A stretch of DNA of 64,000 nt from DATIXJ01 sp963714795 (GTDB lineage Bacteria > Bacteroidota > Ignavibacteria > UBA10030 > SZUA-254). The notes under the pieces are model-generated. The model searched no databases and was not told where the DNA came from. It saw only the letters and a program-made list of their open reading frames with translations. The position numbers were made by a program, and so were the translations under genes. Below, one piece after another: positions 9,267 to 19,281 of the stretch (positions are counted from its first letter, which is position 1; each line of letters starts with the position of its first letter). The stretch lies in NCBI GenBank assembly GCA_963714795.1, contig CAVQPS010000006.1, positions 434,001 to 498,000 on the forward strand. The letters are read 5' to 3'.

Positions 9267-12050
9267 ATGATATCCCGAATTTATACATCTCTCTTGCTCA
9301 TATTTATTTTTGTCAATCTCACGGTTGCCGGTAATACCGGAAAAATTTCCGGCAAAGTTATCGATGCAAAAACGAAAGAAGCGCTTGTCGGTGTGAATGT
9401 TATTATCCCCGGAACATCGCTGGGTGCGGCAACGGATATTAACGGAGAATATTCGATCATCAATATTCCCCCGAATGTCTATGCCCTCCGTGCATCCATT
9501 TTAGGTTACGACCCTGTTGAAATGAGAGAAGTCCATGTGTCGATCGACCTGACCACAAAAATAGATTTCGAACTGAATGAAACCGTTGTCGAGCAAAAGG
9601 AAGTCATTATCACCGCTGAGCGTCCGGCGATACAAAAAGATCTGACCTCGAAAACCGCTATTGTCAGTCAGGAAGAAATTGCCGCATTGCCGGTTACGGA
9701 AGTATCTCAGGTACTCAACCTGCAGGCAGGGTTTGTCAATGGAAGTTTACGCGGCGGACGAAGCGGAGAAGTTGCCTACTGGATCGACGGTGTACCGGTT
9801 ACTGACGTTTATGACGGTTCTCAAATTGTCGAAGTGAATAAAAATTCCGTTCAGGAACTTCAACTCGTTTCCGGTGCATTTAATGCGGAATATGGACAGG
9901 CACTGGACGGCGTTGTGAATATTGCGACAAAAGAAGGTGGCACTAAATATTCCGGAAGTCTTGGAATTTACGGTGGACAATATTACACGAACGATCCCAA
10001 ATATTTTCCCGGGCTTGACCGGTTCACGCCGGCTTCCATTCGGAATTTTGAAGGAAATCTTGGCGGACCTCTCATCGGCGACAATGTTTCATTTTTTGCT
10101 ACCGGAAGATATATCAATTTCGGCGGCGATCTGAACGGCTATAACAGGTTCAATCCCTGGAATGTCGGTTACACCGTTCCGGGGACTAATATTTATAATA
10201 CTTCCCTTCATCCGGCAGATGGATTGGGGGATAGTTCATTGGTTTCCATGAATGGCAGTGAACGAGCATACGGACAGGGAAAAGTTACCTGGCGAATTGC
10301 ACCGAGTCTCAAGTTGAACACCAACTTTATTTATGACTATAATAAGTCAAAACCGTACGACCAATTGTACTTTTATGATCCAAATGGTATCGGCAACAAC
10401 TACAGCTATAGTAAAACGCTTCTCATGCAATTAACGCACACACTCAGTTCAAGCACGTTCTATACGATAGGGTTTTCCTATTTCGATAAACTGTATCGTT
10501 ATTATTTATATGATTTGCAATATAGCGCACCGGATAGTCTGGGTAATCAATACGAAATTGTTCAACCGGGCACCGATCGGTATGTCAGTCCGAAACTCGA
10601 ACAAGTTCCCACTGCATATAGTTTTTACACCGGTGGAACGGACAATAACAATTTCCGCAGATCGACGATAACAAAAGAACTGAAATTTGACCTCACCAGC
10701 CAGGTGGACCAGACGAATCTCGTGAAAATCGGTGCAGAATATCGCCGGCATCATTTGATGTATGATGCTGTTACATTACAGCCGATTCCCTCTGAAGCCA
10801 ATATTGATGTCACCCAGTCGTCTCCGTTTATTCAGACGATGATTCCGCCGGAATCATCACCGTATCACGATCATTATGATCATGCACCGACGGAGTTTTC
10901 ATCCTACATTCAGGATAAAATTGAATTCAAGAATTTTATTGTTAATATCGGACTTCGGTACGATTTCTTTGATCCCGATGGTGTGGTGCTTGCAGACGAA
11001 AGCGATCCGAGTATATATTCTCCTTTCAATCCCGTCAATGCCGCTCAGACGTTCCAGCAACGTTTGACGCATTGGTACAAAAAAGCATCGACAAAATCGC
11101 AGTTCAGTCCTCGTCTCGGTGCATCGTTTCCGATCACGGCAACTGGTGTCGTCCATTTTTCATACGGTGATTTTTTCCAGATACCTTCGTTCCAGTATTT
11201 ATACCAAAATCCCGATTTCAAACTTTCACAAACGGCTGGAAGCAATAATCTGGGAATTATCGGGAATGCCGATTTGCAGCCGGAAGAAACGATAAGCGGA
11301 GAAATTGGAATTCAACAGCAATTGACTGAAGATGTTACGTGTGATCTCACAACGTATATGCGTGATATCAGAAACCTTGCAGGTACGAGAGCCGCCCTGA
11401 TTCCTGTTTTTGGTAACACCGGCTCATATAGTAAATTTGTCAATAGTGATTTTGGAACAGTGAAAGGCATCGTGCTGACGATTACGAAACGATTCAGCGG
11501 CGGATTTTCCTCGACGGTCGATTATACATATCAGGTTGCCAATGGCAGTGCTTCCGATCCATCAGAAGCATATAATGCTGTAGCGGGCGGAAATTTACCG
11601 GAAGTGCAACTCGTTCCGTTGAATTGGGATCAACGCCACACGTTGAATGTTACAACGGCGTATAATTCAAAAAGTTGGGGCATCAGTTTCATCGGATCGT
11701 ACGGTAGCGGTGCGCCCTATACACCGTTGCTTTCCACCGATATAACAACGCTGTTGGAGAATAGCCAATCGAAACCGTCTACGTTTAATTTAGATATGCG
11801 AATGTTCTATAATGTACAGGTCGATGCCCTCCGGATGGTTTTGTTCGCACGCGTCTTTAATATTCTCGACATTCGCAATGAACTCAACGTGTTTAACGAT
11901 ACGGGAAGATCCGGTTTCACAACATACGAAACCCAGGCACTTTCGCTCAATCCCGCTCAACCGGTGAATTCGGTCGACCAGTTTTATGCCGTACCGACCA
12001 ATTTTTCTGAACCAAGACGAATTGAAGTAGGAATGAATTTGGAGTTTTAA
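9267..12050 (+). CDS. TonB-dependent receptor with carboxypeptidase-like regulatory domain
   Basis: 927 residues. The signal peptide (about 1-21) supports the ATG, with GAGGA about 10 nt upstream. Residues 25-105 are a carboxypeptidase-D regulatory-like domain (GKISGKVIDAKTKEALVGVNV, abbreviated by GKVIDA and GVNVIIPGT). The plug domain spans about 120-230 (YWIDGVPV, FNAEYGQALDGVVNI). The rest is a beta barrel rich in alternating aromatic residues, ending near FNILDIRNELNVF and a C-terminal Phe, as usual for outer-membrane barrels. Known for the family: energised import of large ligands across the outer membrane. The stop abuts the ATG of the next gene, so the two are coupled. Given the amylases and Mal transporter around it, a maltodextrin ligand is plausible, but nothing in the plug identifies it. 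Confidence 0.92.
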   Translation: MISRIYTSLLLIFIFVNLTVAGNTGKISGKVIDAKTKEALVGVNVIIPGTSLGAATDINGEYSIINIPPNVYALRASILGYDPVEMREVHVSIDLTTKIDFELNETVVEQKEVIITAERPAIQKDLTSKTAIVSQEEIAALPVTEVSQVLNLQAGFVNGSLRGGRSGEVAYWIDGVPVTDVYDGSQIVEVNKNSVQELQLVSGAFNAEYGQALDGVVNIATKEGGTKYSGSLGIYGGQYYTNDPKYFPGLDRFTPASIRNFEGNLGGPLIGDNVSFFATGRYINFGGDLNGYNRFNPWNVGYTVPGTNIYNTSLHPADGLGDSSLVSMNGSERAYGQGKVTWRIAPSLKLNTNFIYDYNKSKPYDQLYFYDPNGIGNNYSYSKTLLMQLTHTLSSSTFYTIGFSYFDKLYRYYLYDLQYSAPDSLGNQYEIVQPGTDRYVSPKLEQVPTAYSFYTGGTDNNNFRRSTITKELKFDLTSQVDQTNLVKIGAEYRRHHLMYDAVTLQPIPSEANIDVTQSSPFIQTMIPPESSPYHDHYDHAPTEFSSYIQDKIEFKNFIVNIGLRYDFFDPDGVVLADESDPSIYSPFNPVNAAQTFQQRLTHWYKKASTKSQFSPRLGASFPITATGVVHFSYGDFFQIPSFQYLYQNPDFKLSQTAGSNNLGIIGNADLQPEETISGEIGIQQQLTEDVTCDLTTYMRDIRNLAGTRAALIPVFGNTGSYSKFVNSDFGTVKGIVLTITKRFSGGFSSTVDYTYQVANGSASDPSEAYNAVAGGNLPEVQLVPLNWDQRHTLNVTTAYNSKSWGISFIGSYGSGAPYTPLLSTDITTLLENSQSKPSTFNLDMRMFYNVQVDALRMVLFARVFNILDIRNELNVFNDTGRSGFTTYETQALSLNPAQPVNSVDQFYAVPTNFSEPRRIEVGMNLEF

Positions 12051-15000
12051 ATGAAACGATTCTATCACCTATACTTATATATTGTTTTTTCAGCAAGTTT
12101 AATCATCACACATTCGGTGACGTTTGCCCAGGTCGGCAACACACCGAGCGGACGCCAATATCGTTTGTCTGCCGTGATGAACGGCAATCAGGTTCGAACA
12201 GTATTTGGAAATTGGGGAGTCATTGCGCAACCGATCGATACTCGCCCCCGCGGCGCATGGAAAGATGACAATAACGGATATCTTGGTGACGTAAGCCCGT
12301 TTATCGGAGGGGAAGTTAAATGGAGAGATACAACAGTGCACCCGGCATTAGATACGGTTTTTCATACCGTTGCCAGTTGTCCCGTATCTCGGCCCACAGT
12401 CGCTCCTGATGAATCGCAGACCGGATTACCCTGGACATTTGAACCGGAAAACGGTTACGCTGCTCCATCTCCTAACCAGAGCATTGCTTTAAGCAATGAT
12501 CCTACGACCTGGCCTACTTTTTGGCCCGACAAACTCGACGATGCCACTGATCCGGGGTGGAGGGGATCATGGAACGGTTATTTTGGAAAAAAGGCTTCTG
12601 CTGATCTTGAAACGTATTTTGTGATGGACGATAATGATGATCAACGATTTAATTATGCGCAAAATAATCCGAGACGAATTGCTTTCAAGCCGGATTCCAC
12701 CAATCCGAACCGTAATGGAATGGGACTGGTCGTAACTGTTCGTGCTTTGCAGTGGGCACAATTTCTTGCGCAGGATAATATTTTTTGGTTGTATGAAATC
12801 AATAATCAAAGTACAACAACGTATGATCGCATGGTATTCGGCATGCTTGTTGGAACGTATGTTGGCGTTACCGGAAGTGATAACAGCCCGATGGAATACA
12901 ACAATGACTGGTCATTCTATGACGTCCGAAATAACATCACGTATTCGGGAAATTTTCCTGAACAATCGATGCGGAATCCCCGATGGAACATGAACTTTCC
13001 GCCGGGATTGGTTGGTTACGCATTCCTTGAAACCCCCGGAAATCCCTACGACGGCATCGATAACGACGGGGATGCAGATTCGTCTCTCGTCGGAATGGCC
13101 GCGCCGCAATTTACTTCGGCAGATTTTGATTCCACCGTCATTCAACCCAATTCCAATATCGTTCTTATCAGCGATGATTATTCAAGACATATATTTAACG
13201 TAGGAAATCAGCCGGTAAAAGTTATTACGCGGGGAATGAAAGATTCCGTTCTCATTATTCCCGGCGTCACGAAAGTGGTTGAAGGAAATGTTCTGACAGA
13301 TGCAAAGGGCAATACATCTGTTAACCCAAATGCGTATGATGGCATTGATAATAATTTTAACGGGTTGATTGATGAAAATTATTTTTTGCATTATCATGAA
13401 ATAAAGAAGCAGCCTATTGCGGGTGCTCCGCCCCTTATCGATATCTTGCGGCCACTCCGGCATATCAATTACCTGACCGGTGTCGGTACTAGCCCGTACA
13501 GCATGATCGATGAAAAAAGAGATGATTGTATCGACAATAATCTTGATTGGAATATTGCTTTTGATGATGTCGGTCGAGACGGTATCGGTCCCGGTGCACC
13601 GAACTATCCCGGCCCGGATTATGGCGAAGGAGACGGCACGCCAACTTCCGGATATGATTGCTCCAAAGATCCCCCATTGGATACCGGAGAGCCCGGTGAA
13701 CCACACATCGACAAAACTGATCCTCGAGAGTCCGATCAGATCGGTCTCACAAGTTTTTATTATTTCACCAATGCGACCGATCCGATCAATCTGTCAGATG
13801 ACCAGTCATTGTGGGTAGATTTAGAGCCGGGCTTTTTCGATGTACCAAGTACCATTATCAACAATCAACCGGTTGCCGGAGAAGACGGTGACTTTGTTTA
13901 TGGTTCGGGTTATTTCCCACTGCTTGCCGGAACGACTGAACGTTTTACTCTCGGTTTAGTGTACGGTGGCGGAAAGAAAGGCAATAGCACTGCGGACGAT
14001 ATTAGCGATTTATTGAAAAATAAACAGACCGTTCAAAAGATTTACGACGCAAATTACCAGTTCCCCACGCCGCCGCCGCCACCGGTCGTTACAGCAGTTG
14101 CCGGAGATCATCAGGTAACTATATACTGGGATCGTTCGTCAGAATCATATGTTGATCCTGTCTTGCGAACAAAGGATTTCGAAGGATATAAAATCTACAA
14201 ATCGACCGATCCGAATTTCAGTGATATCTTTACGATTACAGATGCCAGCGGTACGCCGCGCGGCTATGTTCCGAGCGCCCAATTCGATAAAATTGACGGC
14301 GTTCAGGGATATTTTCAAGCAACAGGAGATCTCTATCAGGAAGCTTCAGGGTATTCATATTATTTAGGAAATGAATCCGGGCTGCAACATAGCTACGTCG
14401 ATAAAGCAGTCGATAATGGGCGAAAGTATTACTATGCCGTCGTGTCATACACGACCGGAAATTCCGTTGTCGGAATATTTCCGGCCGAAAATACGCACTC
14501 CATTCGTTTGTCAAGTACAGGATTGGTTAGTTCAAAAGATATTAATGTTGTAGTCGTCACGCCCAATGCACCGACAGCCGGTTACGTCGCTCCTCCGAAT
14601 GGTGTTGGGTTGTTTCATACAACAGGAAACGCAAGCGGTGGGATCAACTATACTGTTATGGATGCGACAAAGCTGACCGGCAGTCATTACCAGGCCAGTT
14701 TCCTGGATACTCAAATTGACGGCATTGACAACAACAGCAATGGTCTTATTGATGCCGCTGATTCGACTGAATGGGACCGTCGAACGTCATTCTATTCTGT
14801 GAGAAATTTAGATAACCAAACGGAAACATTTACAGGCGATGATACCAGCCGGGTTTCATTGTTACGGAAAAATCTTATTGCTTCGACCGTGACGGTAAGG
14901 AATTCTCACGGAGGAATTATTTCCCCGACTGCTTATTCGTTGGATTCGGCCAGAGGTGTTATCAAGGGTACGATAGCCGGAAGTTTACCGGCCGGAAAAT

Positions 15001-15965
15001 ATACGATAACGTATCAATATTACCCTGTATTCCAAAGTCAAAATATGCAGGGAACCCCGTTTCTTGTTGAAAATACGGAAGCAGATATTTTTGACGGCGT
15101 ACAATTGAGTTTTGATAATATCTGGAATGTTGCCCTCAATGTTTCATCATCCGGTTGGAAAGGACAAGATCCTTATATTTTTGGATTTGCGCCATCCAAT
15201 CATCCTAAATTGAAACCGCCGATTTACGGTTATGCCAAACCATGCGACTATCAAGTTCAGTTTTCCAATTCTATTGTCGATACATCTTCTGTTTGGCCTC
15301 CGGCCTCGCCGAAATTTCCGTTCACATCTCGGATACCGGTTAATTTCAGAATTTATAATCTGACGGATAGCATGTATATTCCGTTTCTGTTTTATAATTT
15401 CGGGAGCCCCAAGCCGAATTCAATTACTCCTCTTGATGAATTGATTTTTCTTGACAAAAATCCGAGGGGATCATATTCACCTTCGTGGGATATCTTATTC
15501 TCAACCAAAGAAGGGGATACGTTGGTGTATACTCTCGGGAACGGAGATACGCTTAACCTCAAAACAGACAAGTCATTTACGGCAAATGATAAATTTGAAT
15601 TTACGACAGTTCTGCCGCATGTCAATAATCAAACCGCTGCAAGCTCTCTCGATAATATACGGGTTGTTCCGAATCCGTACGTAACTGCTTCTACGTTTGA
15701 ACCACCGCTGCCGTCCGGTATTACCAGCGGACGCGGAGATCGCAAAATAGATTTCATTCATCTGCCGGCACAATCGAAAATTACGATTTATACTGTTCGC
15801 GGCGACAGGATTGCTACGTTGTACCATGATTCATCAATCAGCGATGGTGCCGTTTCATGGAATCTCAAAACGGACGAAAATCTCGATATAGCGTTTGGTA
15901 TTTATTTTTATGTTGTGGAATCCCCGGTAGGAAATAAAACCGGGAAGATTGCTATTATTAAATAG
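12051..15965 (+). CDS. Giant secreted protein with calcium-loop repeats, fibronectin III domain and sorting-like tail
   Basis: 1304 residues, starting directly at the preceding stop. The signal peptide is about 1-26. At least four dispersed loops share a DGIDN-type Asp/Asn-rich pattern: DGIDNDGDAD near residue 336, DGIDNNFNGLID near 431, DDCIDNNLDW near 490 and DGIDNNSNGLID near 890; these resemble calcium-binding thrombospondin-3 or dockerin-like loops. A proline run (PPPPPPV) precedes a fibronectin III-like domain at about 685-830 (GYKIYKSTDPNF). The last 100 residues (VVPNPYV, ITIYTVRGDRIATL, GIYFYVVES, GKIAIIK) look like a diverged type IX sorting domain. The gene lies between the TonB receptor and a PorV-like protein. 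I infer a surface partner of the receptor; no enzymatic domain is visible. Confidence 0.8.
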   Translation: MKRFYHLYLYIVFSASLIITHSVTFAQVGNTPSGRQYRLSAVMNGNQVRTVFGNWGVIAQPIDTRPRGAWKDDNNGYLGDVSPFIGGEVKWRDTTVHPALDTVFHTVASCPVSRPTVAPDESQTGLPWTFEPENGYAAPSPNQSIALSNDPTTWPTFWPDKLDDATDPGWRGSWNGYFGKKASADLETYFVMDDNDDQRFNYAQNNPRRIAFKPDSTNPNRNGMGLVVTVRALQWAQFLAQDNIFWLYEINNQSTTTYDRMVFGMLVGTYVGVTGSDNSPMEYNNDWSFYDVRNNITYSGNFPEQSMRNPRWNMNFPPGLVGYAFLETPGNPYDGIDNDGDADSSLVGMAAPQFTSADFDSTVIQPNSNIVLISDDYSRHIFNVGNQPVKVITRGMKDSVLIIPGVTKVVEGNVLTDAKGNTSVNPNAYDGIDNNFNGLIDENYFLHYHEIKKQPIAGAPPLIDILRPLRHINYLTGVGTSPYSMIDEKRDDCIDNNLDWNIAFDDVGRDGIGPGAPNYPGPDYGEGDGTPTSGYDCSKDPPLDTGEPGEPHIDKTDPRESDQIGLTSFYYFTNATDPINLSDDQSLWVDLEPGFFDVPSTIINNQPVAGEDGDFVYGSGYFPLLAGTTERFTLGLVYGGGKKGNSTADDISDLLKNKQTVQKIYDANYQFPTPPPPPVVTAVAGDHQVTIYWDRSSESYVDPVLRTKDFEGYKIYKSTDPNFSDIFTITDASGTPRGYVPSAQFDKIDGVQGYFQATGDLYQEASGYSYYLGNESGLQHSYVDKAVDNGRKYYYAVVSYTTGNSVVGIFPAENTHSIRLSSTGLVSSKDINVVVVTPNAPTAGYVAPPNGVGLFHTTGNASGGINYTVMDATKLTGSHYQASFLDTQIDGIDNNSNGLIDAADSTEWDRRTSFYSVRNLDNQTETFTGDDTSRVSLLRKNLIASTVTVRNSHGGIISPTAYSLDSARGVIKGTIAGSLPAGKYTITYQYYPVFQSQNMQGTPFLVENTEADIFDGVQLSFDNIWNVALNVSSSGWKGQDPYIFGFAPSNHPKLKPPIYGYAKPCDYQVQFSNSIVDTSSVWPPASPKFPFTSRIPVNFRIYNLTDSMYIPFLFYNFGSPKPNSITPLDELIFLDKNPRGSYSPSWDILFSTKEGDTLVYTLGNGDTLNLKTDKSFTANDKFEFTTVLPHVNNQTAASSLDNIRVVPNPYVTASTFEPPLPSGITSGRGDRKIDFIHLPAQSKITIYTVRGDRIATLYHDSSISDGAVSWNLKTDENLDIAFGIYFYVVESPVGNKTGKIAIIK

Positions 15966-15971
15966 TCGATA

Positions 15972-17003
15972 ATGGTTATGATCCGTCATCAAATGAAAAT
16001 ACTAACCGGACTCATGCTTCTCGTGGGCCTGTTGAACGGGAGCGTTCAATCACAATCCAAATACGGAACGTCCGCCGCCCAATTTCTTGGAATTTCCGTC
16101 GGACCAAGAGCCATCGGTATGGGTGGAGCCTATGTTGCTTCGGCGGATGATGCAACATTGCTGTATTGGAATCCCGGAGCGTTTCAGCAGGCCGGGAAAA
16201 CCCAATTTATTTTTTCCAATACGAACTGGCTGGTCGATACAAAATTCCGGTGGTTCGGGTTCATGACAGTTTTAGGTGATGAAAATGCCATCGGGGTCAG
16301 TATTACCCAGCTTGATTACGGCGAGGATGCCGTGACAACCGTAACACAGCCTGATGGAGACGGCGAACGGTGGTCTGCACAGGACCTCGCTTTTTCCGCA
16401 TCGTACTGTCGGCGCTTAACGGATAGGTTTTCGTTGGGAGGTTCCTTGAAATACATTCAGGAACAGATCTGGAATGAAAACGCCGGAACGTTTGCTTTCG
16501 ACCTCGGGTTATTATTTGTGACAGGATTTAACGATATGCGGCTTGGCGTAACAATGTCCAACTTCGGCGGCGATCTTCAAATGCAGGGCCGTGATCTTCT
16601 GAACCGCGTTGACACCGATCCGGCCGATGCCGGCTCCAATAAAGCCCTGGTGGCTTACTTGAAAACTGATCCATGGTCGTTGCCGTTAATTTTCCGGGTT
16701 GGCGTCGCAATGGATGTTATCAAGAACGACATGGTGAGGGTCACGATTGCCGGTGATGCGATACGACCAAACGACGATGTGCAATCGGTCAACCTTGGCG
16801 GTGAATTTGCCTATCAGAATATACTATTTATCCGCGGCGGCTATAATTCTATTTTTAATTCCCAGAGCGAACAGGGATTATCGCTCGGCGCGGGGGTTCG
16901 TTATACGGCGGAAGGATTTGGTGTGCTGAATTTTGATTATGCCTATACAAATTTTGGCTTGTTCGGAAATATTAATACAATAGGATTGGGAATTAGTTTT
17001 TAG
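15972..17003 (+). CDS. PorV/PorQ-family outer membrane protein
   Basis: 343 residues. A signal peptide (cleavage near VQSQSKYG, about 28) is followed by the family start: AAQFLGISVGPRAIGMGGAYV with ADDATLLYWNPG, typical of PorV/PorQ and FadL-like 14-stranded barrels. It ends with IGLGISF, a barrel-type terminal Phe. The ATG at 15972 is used, with in-frame Mets at 3 and 8 as alternatives. The family includes the type IX secretion shuttle proteins. It follows the giant secreted protein by 6 bp and so probably completes a three-gene operon with the TonB receptor; serving as a dedicated export partner for that secreted protein is my inference. Confidence 0.88.
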   Translation: MVMIRHQMKILTGLMLLVGLLNGSVQSQSKYGTSAAQFLGISVGPRAIGMGGAYVASADDATLLYWNPGAFQQAGKTQFIFSNTNWLVDTKFRWFGFMTVLGDENAIGVSITQLDYGEDAVTTVTQPDGDGERWSAQDLAFSASYCRRLTDRFSLGGSLKYIQEQIWNENAGTFAFDLGLLFVTGFNDMRLGVTMSNFGGDLQMQGRDLLNRVDTDPADAGSNKALVAYLKTDPWSLPLIFRVGVAMDVIKNDMVRVTIAGDAIRPNDDVQSVNLGGEFAYQNILFIRGGYNSIFNSQSEQGLSLGAGVRYTAEGFGVLNFDYAYTNFGLFGNINTIGLGISF

Positions 17004-17110
17004 TGTCGGGTTGTTATTAGAGAAAGGGGGTGAGGGTACGTTTTTCTAATGATACAAAGTTTATATGTAATGCGTAAAAATCATTTTACAAAATAACAAA
17101 AGAGGAAGCT

Positions 17111-19210
17111 ATGAAAAAGATATTGCTATTACTTGTGGCGTTACTGTTGATCGGAGTGATGAATCAGGGGTCGGCGGTATATGCACAGACGCATCAGGTG
17201 ACGTTTATCCTGAATACTGCAACGGTTCCGGATACGTTGCCCGTCGTCGGATCGAACATCCAGATTCGCGGCGGTTTAGTCAACAGCGGAACGTCGCCGA
17301 TTACGTGGAACGACGACCCGCAAAACAATATGACGCACATCGGGGGCGATTATTGGTCGACGACGTTGACGTTGAATACCAACGATACGCTTGCTTATAA
17401 ATATGTCGTTTCGTATGTCGGTAATACCGGATGGGAACAGAACACCGTTTCACAGTATCCCGGCATTCAAAATACCAATCGTGATTATATTTGCGGTAAC
17501 AGCGATACCACGCTGGAAGTGGAATTCTGGAACAACGGATCGGGAAACAACCCGCAATATTTCCGTCCATGGACTGCAGCTCCTGATTCCATGATGAGCG
17601 TCTATTTCCGGGTGAACATGTCCGGTCCAATGTCTTCTGGCAGTTTTAGCTATAATAATAATACGGATACTGTCGCTGTTCGCGGTGGCGGTCCACTCGG
17701 TGGTGATTTAAATTGGGCACCGTCATATTACCTGACTAAAGAATCACCGGCTTCGAATGGTGCAGGGTATACTATTCCTGCAGCTACGTTCTGGTCCGGT
17801 CGTTTAATGATCCCCAAAAGTGGCGTAACAGAAGGCGAGTCGATTTCGTATAAATTTCTCATTGGGTTCGATTGGGGAAGAGATGAATTGCAAGGACAAG
17901 CAAATCGATCCTTTACAGTTCCCGTTGGTCTGAAAGACACGACATTACAATGGGTGTTTTACAATAACGAACGTCCGTCCGCTATAGTCAATCAGGATAC
18001 TGTCGTTGTCAACTATTATTGCGATATGGCGAAGGCATTGTCTTCCGGCGGATTTACATTCGGCGATACGTTGTATGTCCAATCGGGATTCTTCGGAACA
18101 ACGACGACACCGAGTCGACAAATCACGATGGAAAATGTTATCTCGTCTCTCTATAATGCAACGGATACACTGGTGACTTCGATCGGCAAACCGCTTGATT
18201 ATCAATATTATTCTTTGAAGAACGGTGTTCAAATCAGAGAAAATTATTATAATTTTACCTATAACGGTCCGAACGTGTCGGAAGCAGAAGACAGACAATT
18301 TAATGTTCCGAACCATGCATTCGATATTTATGACACCGCAACAAGTATCATTCAAGCACGCCGTCAGCCCGATTTCCCGAGCGCGCGAACGCTGAAACGC
18401 AACGTCCTTGTTACATGGCAAGTCGATATGCGACCGGCAATTTATGAGGTCGGTGCCGGCTATGCACTGAATGCTATTCAAGGCGGCGATACCGTACGAC
18501 CTGCTGATAAAGATTCTATTTTGAAGTGGGGCGTCTGGATCAATGGTCCGGCAGTCGGTGGCTGGAGCAATCCTCTCGGCAATGACTGGGGAATCGATCT
18601 TGCAGATAACCCGGATAAACAAATGTATGACGATGGTACGCATGGCGATAAAGTTGCCGGCGATTCTATCTTTACACGACAAGTTTTCTATAGCCCTGAT
18701 AGCTTGAGCGTTCCTTCAAAAGGACAAGTCGGACAGGTATATAAATTCGGAATCAAAGGAAGCGACAACGAGGGTGGTCAAGGCGGTTATGGCAATAACC
18801 ACTCACAAAACATCGTGGACAACGATTCTGTTTATACGATTTTCACTCAATTCGGAAGCATCAATCCGTCATTTTACAGTGCTTGGGATTATGATCATGA
18901 TAGACCGGCTGTTCCAACAGGCGTAAAAGATCCGAAGAATTTGCCACGTGTGTTTGCACTTGCGCAAAATTATCCGAATCCGTTCAACCCTGTTACCCGG
19001 ATTGAATACCAGGTTCCGAAGACTGCTGTTGTTACCATCAAGGTCTACAATGTTCTCGGTCAGGAAGTCTCAACATTGGTGAACTCGGTAAAGACCGCAG
19101 GATATTATCAAGCCACGTTCGGCGGTGCACAGTATTCGACCGGCATTTATTTCTACCGGATGAGTGCTGGTAGTTTTGTCAGCACGAAGAAAATGGTTTA
19201 TTTGAAGTAA
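17111..19210 (+). CDS. Secreted beta-sandwich repeat protein, glucan-binding-like, with type IX sorting tail
   Basis: 699 residues with a signal peptide (about 1-25, ending AVYAQT) and a good ribosome site (AGAGGAAG) before ATG. Three to four beta-sandwich repeats cover residues 27-600; each opens with a strand such as HQVTFILN, SVYFRVNM, VVVNYYCDM or VTWQVDM, and the first two close with EFWNNG and VFYNNE. This pattern matches the CBM20/CBM48-like repeats of the gene at 1394. The sorting domain starts near 618 (QNYPNPFNP) and ends KKMVYLK. There is no catalytic domain. It stands alone between the PorV-like gene and a strong terminator. A surface starch-binding role, analogous to SusE/SusF, is inferred from the repeats and the location. 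Confidence 0.82.
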   Translation: MKKILLLLVALLLIGVMNQGSAVYAQTHQVTFILNTATVPDTLPVVGSNIQIRGGLVNSGTSPITWNDDPQNNMTHIGGDYWSTTLTLNTNDTLAYKYVVSYVGNTGWEQNTVSQYPGIQNTNRDYICGNSDTTLEVEFWNNGSGNNPQYFRPWTAAPDSMMSVYFRVNMSGPMSSGSFSYNNNTDTVAVRGGGPLGGDLNWAPSYYLTKESPASNGAGYTIPAATFWSGRLMIPKSGVTEGESISYKFLIGFDWGRDELQGQANRSFTVPVGLKDTTLQWVFYNNERPSAIVNQDTVVVNYYCDMAKALSSGGFTFGDTLYVQSGFFGTTTTPSRQITMENVISSLYNATDTLVTSIGKPLDYQYYSLKNGVQIRENYYNFTYNGPNVSEAEDRQFNVPNHAFDIYDTATSIIQARRQPDFPSARTLKRNVLVTWQVDMRPAIYEVGAGYALNAIQGGDTVRPADKDSILKWGVWINGPAVGGWSNPLGNDWGIDLADNPDKQMYDDGTHGDKVAGDSIFTRQVFYSPDSLSVPSKGQVGQVYKFGIKGSDNEGGQGGYGNNHSQNIVDNDSVYTIFTQFGSINPSFYSAWDYDHDRPAVPTGVKDPKNLPRVFALAQNYPNPFNPVTRIEYQVPKTAVVTIKVYNVLGQEVSTLVNSVKTAGYYQATFGGAQYSTGIYFYRMSAGSFVSTKKMVYLK

Positions 19211-19227
19211 TGGTATTGTAATTTTCT

Positions 19228-19261
19228 GAAGGCGGGAAGAAATTCCCGCCTTCTCTTTTTT
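19228..19261 (+). terminator. Strong intrinsic terminator
   Basis: A perfect 11-bp stem (GAAGGCGGGAA at 19228-19238 with TTCCCGCCTTC at 19243-19253), a GAAA tetraloop and a TCTTTTTT tail lie 18 bp after the preceding stop. Confidence 0.92.
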
Positions 19262-19281
19262 ATCCCGTCTCTATTTTCCCT

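Noticed and set aside
17013..17055. ATTAGAGAAA...TTTTTCTAAT hairpin after the PorV-like gene as a terminator
   Set aside because: One mismatch in an AT-rich stem, long loop and no U-tract; not convincing.
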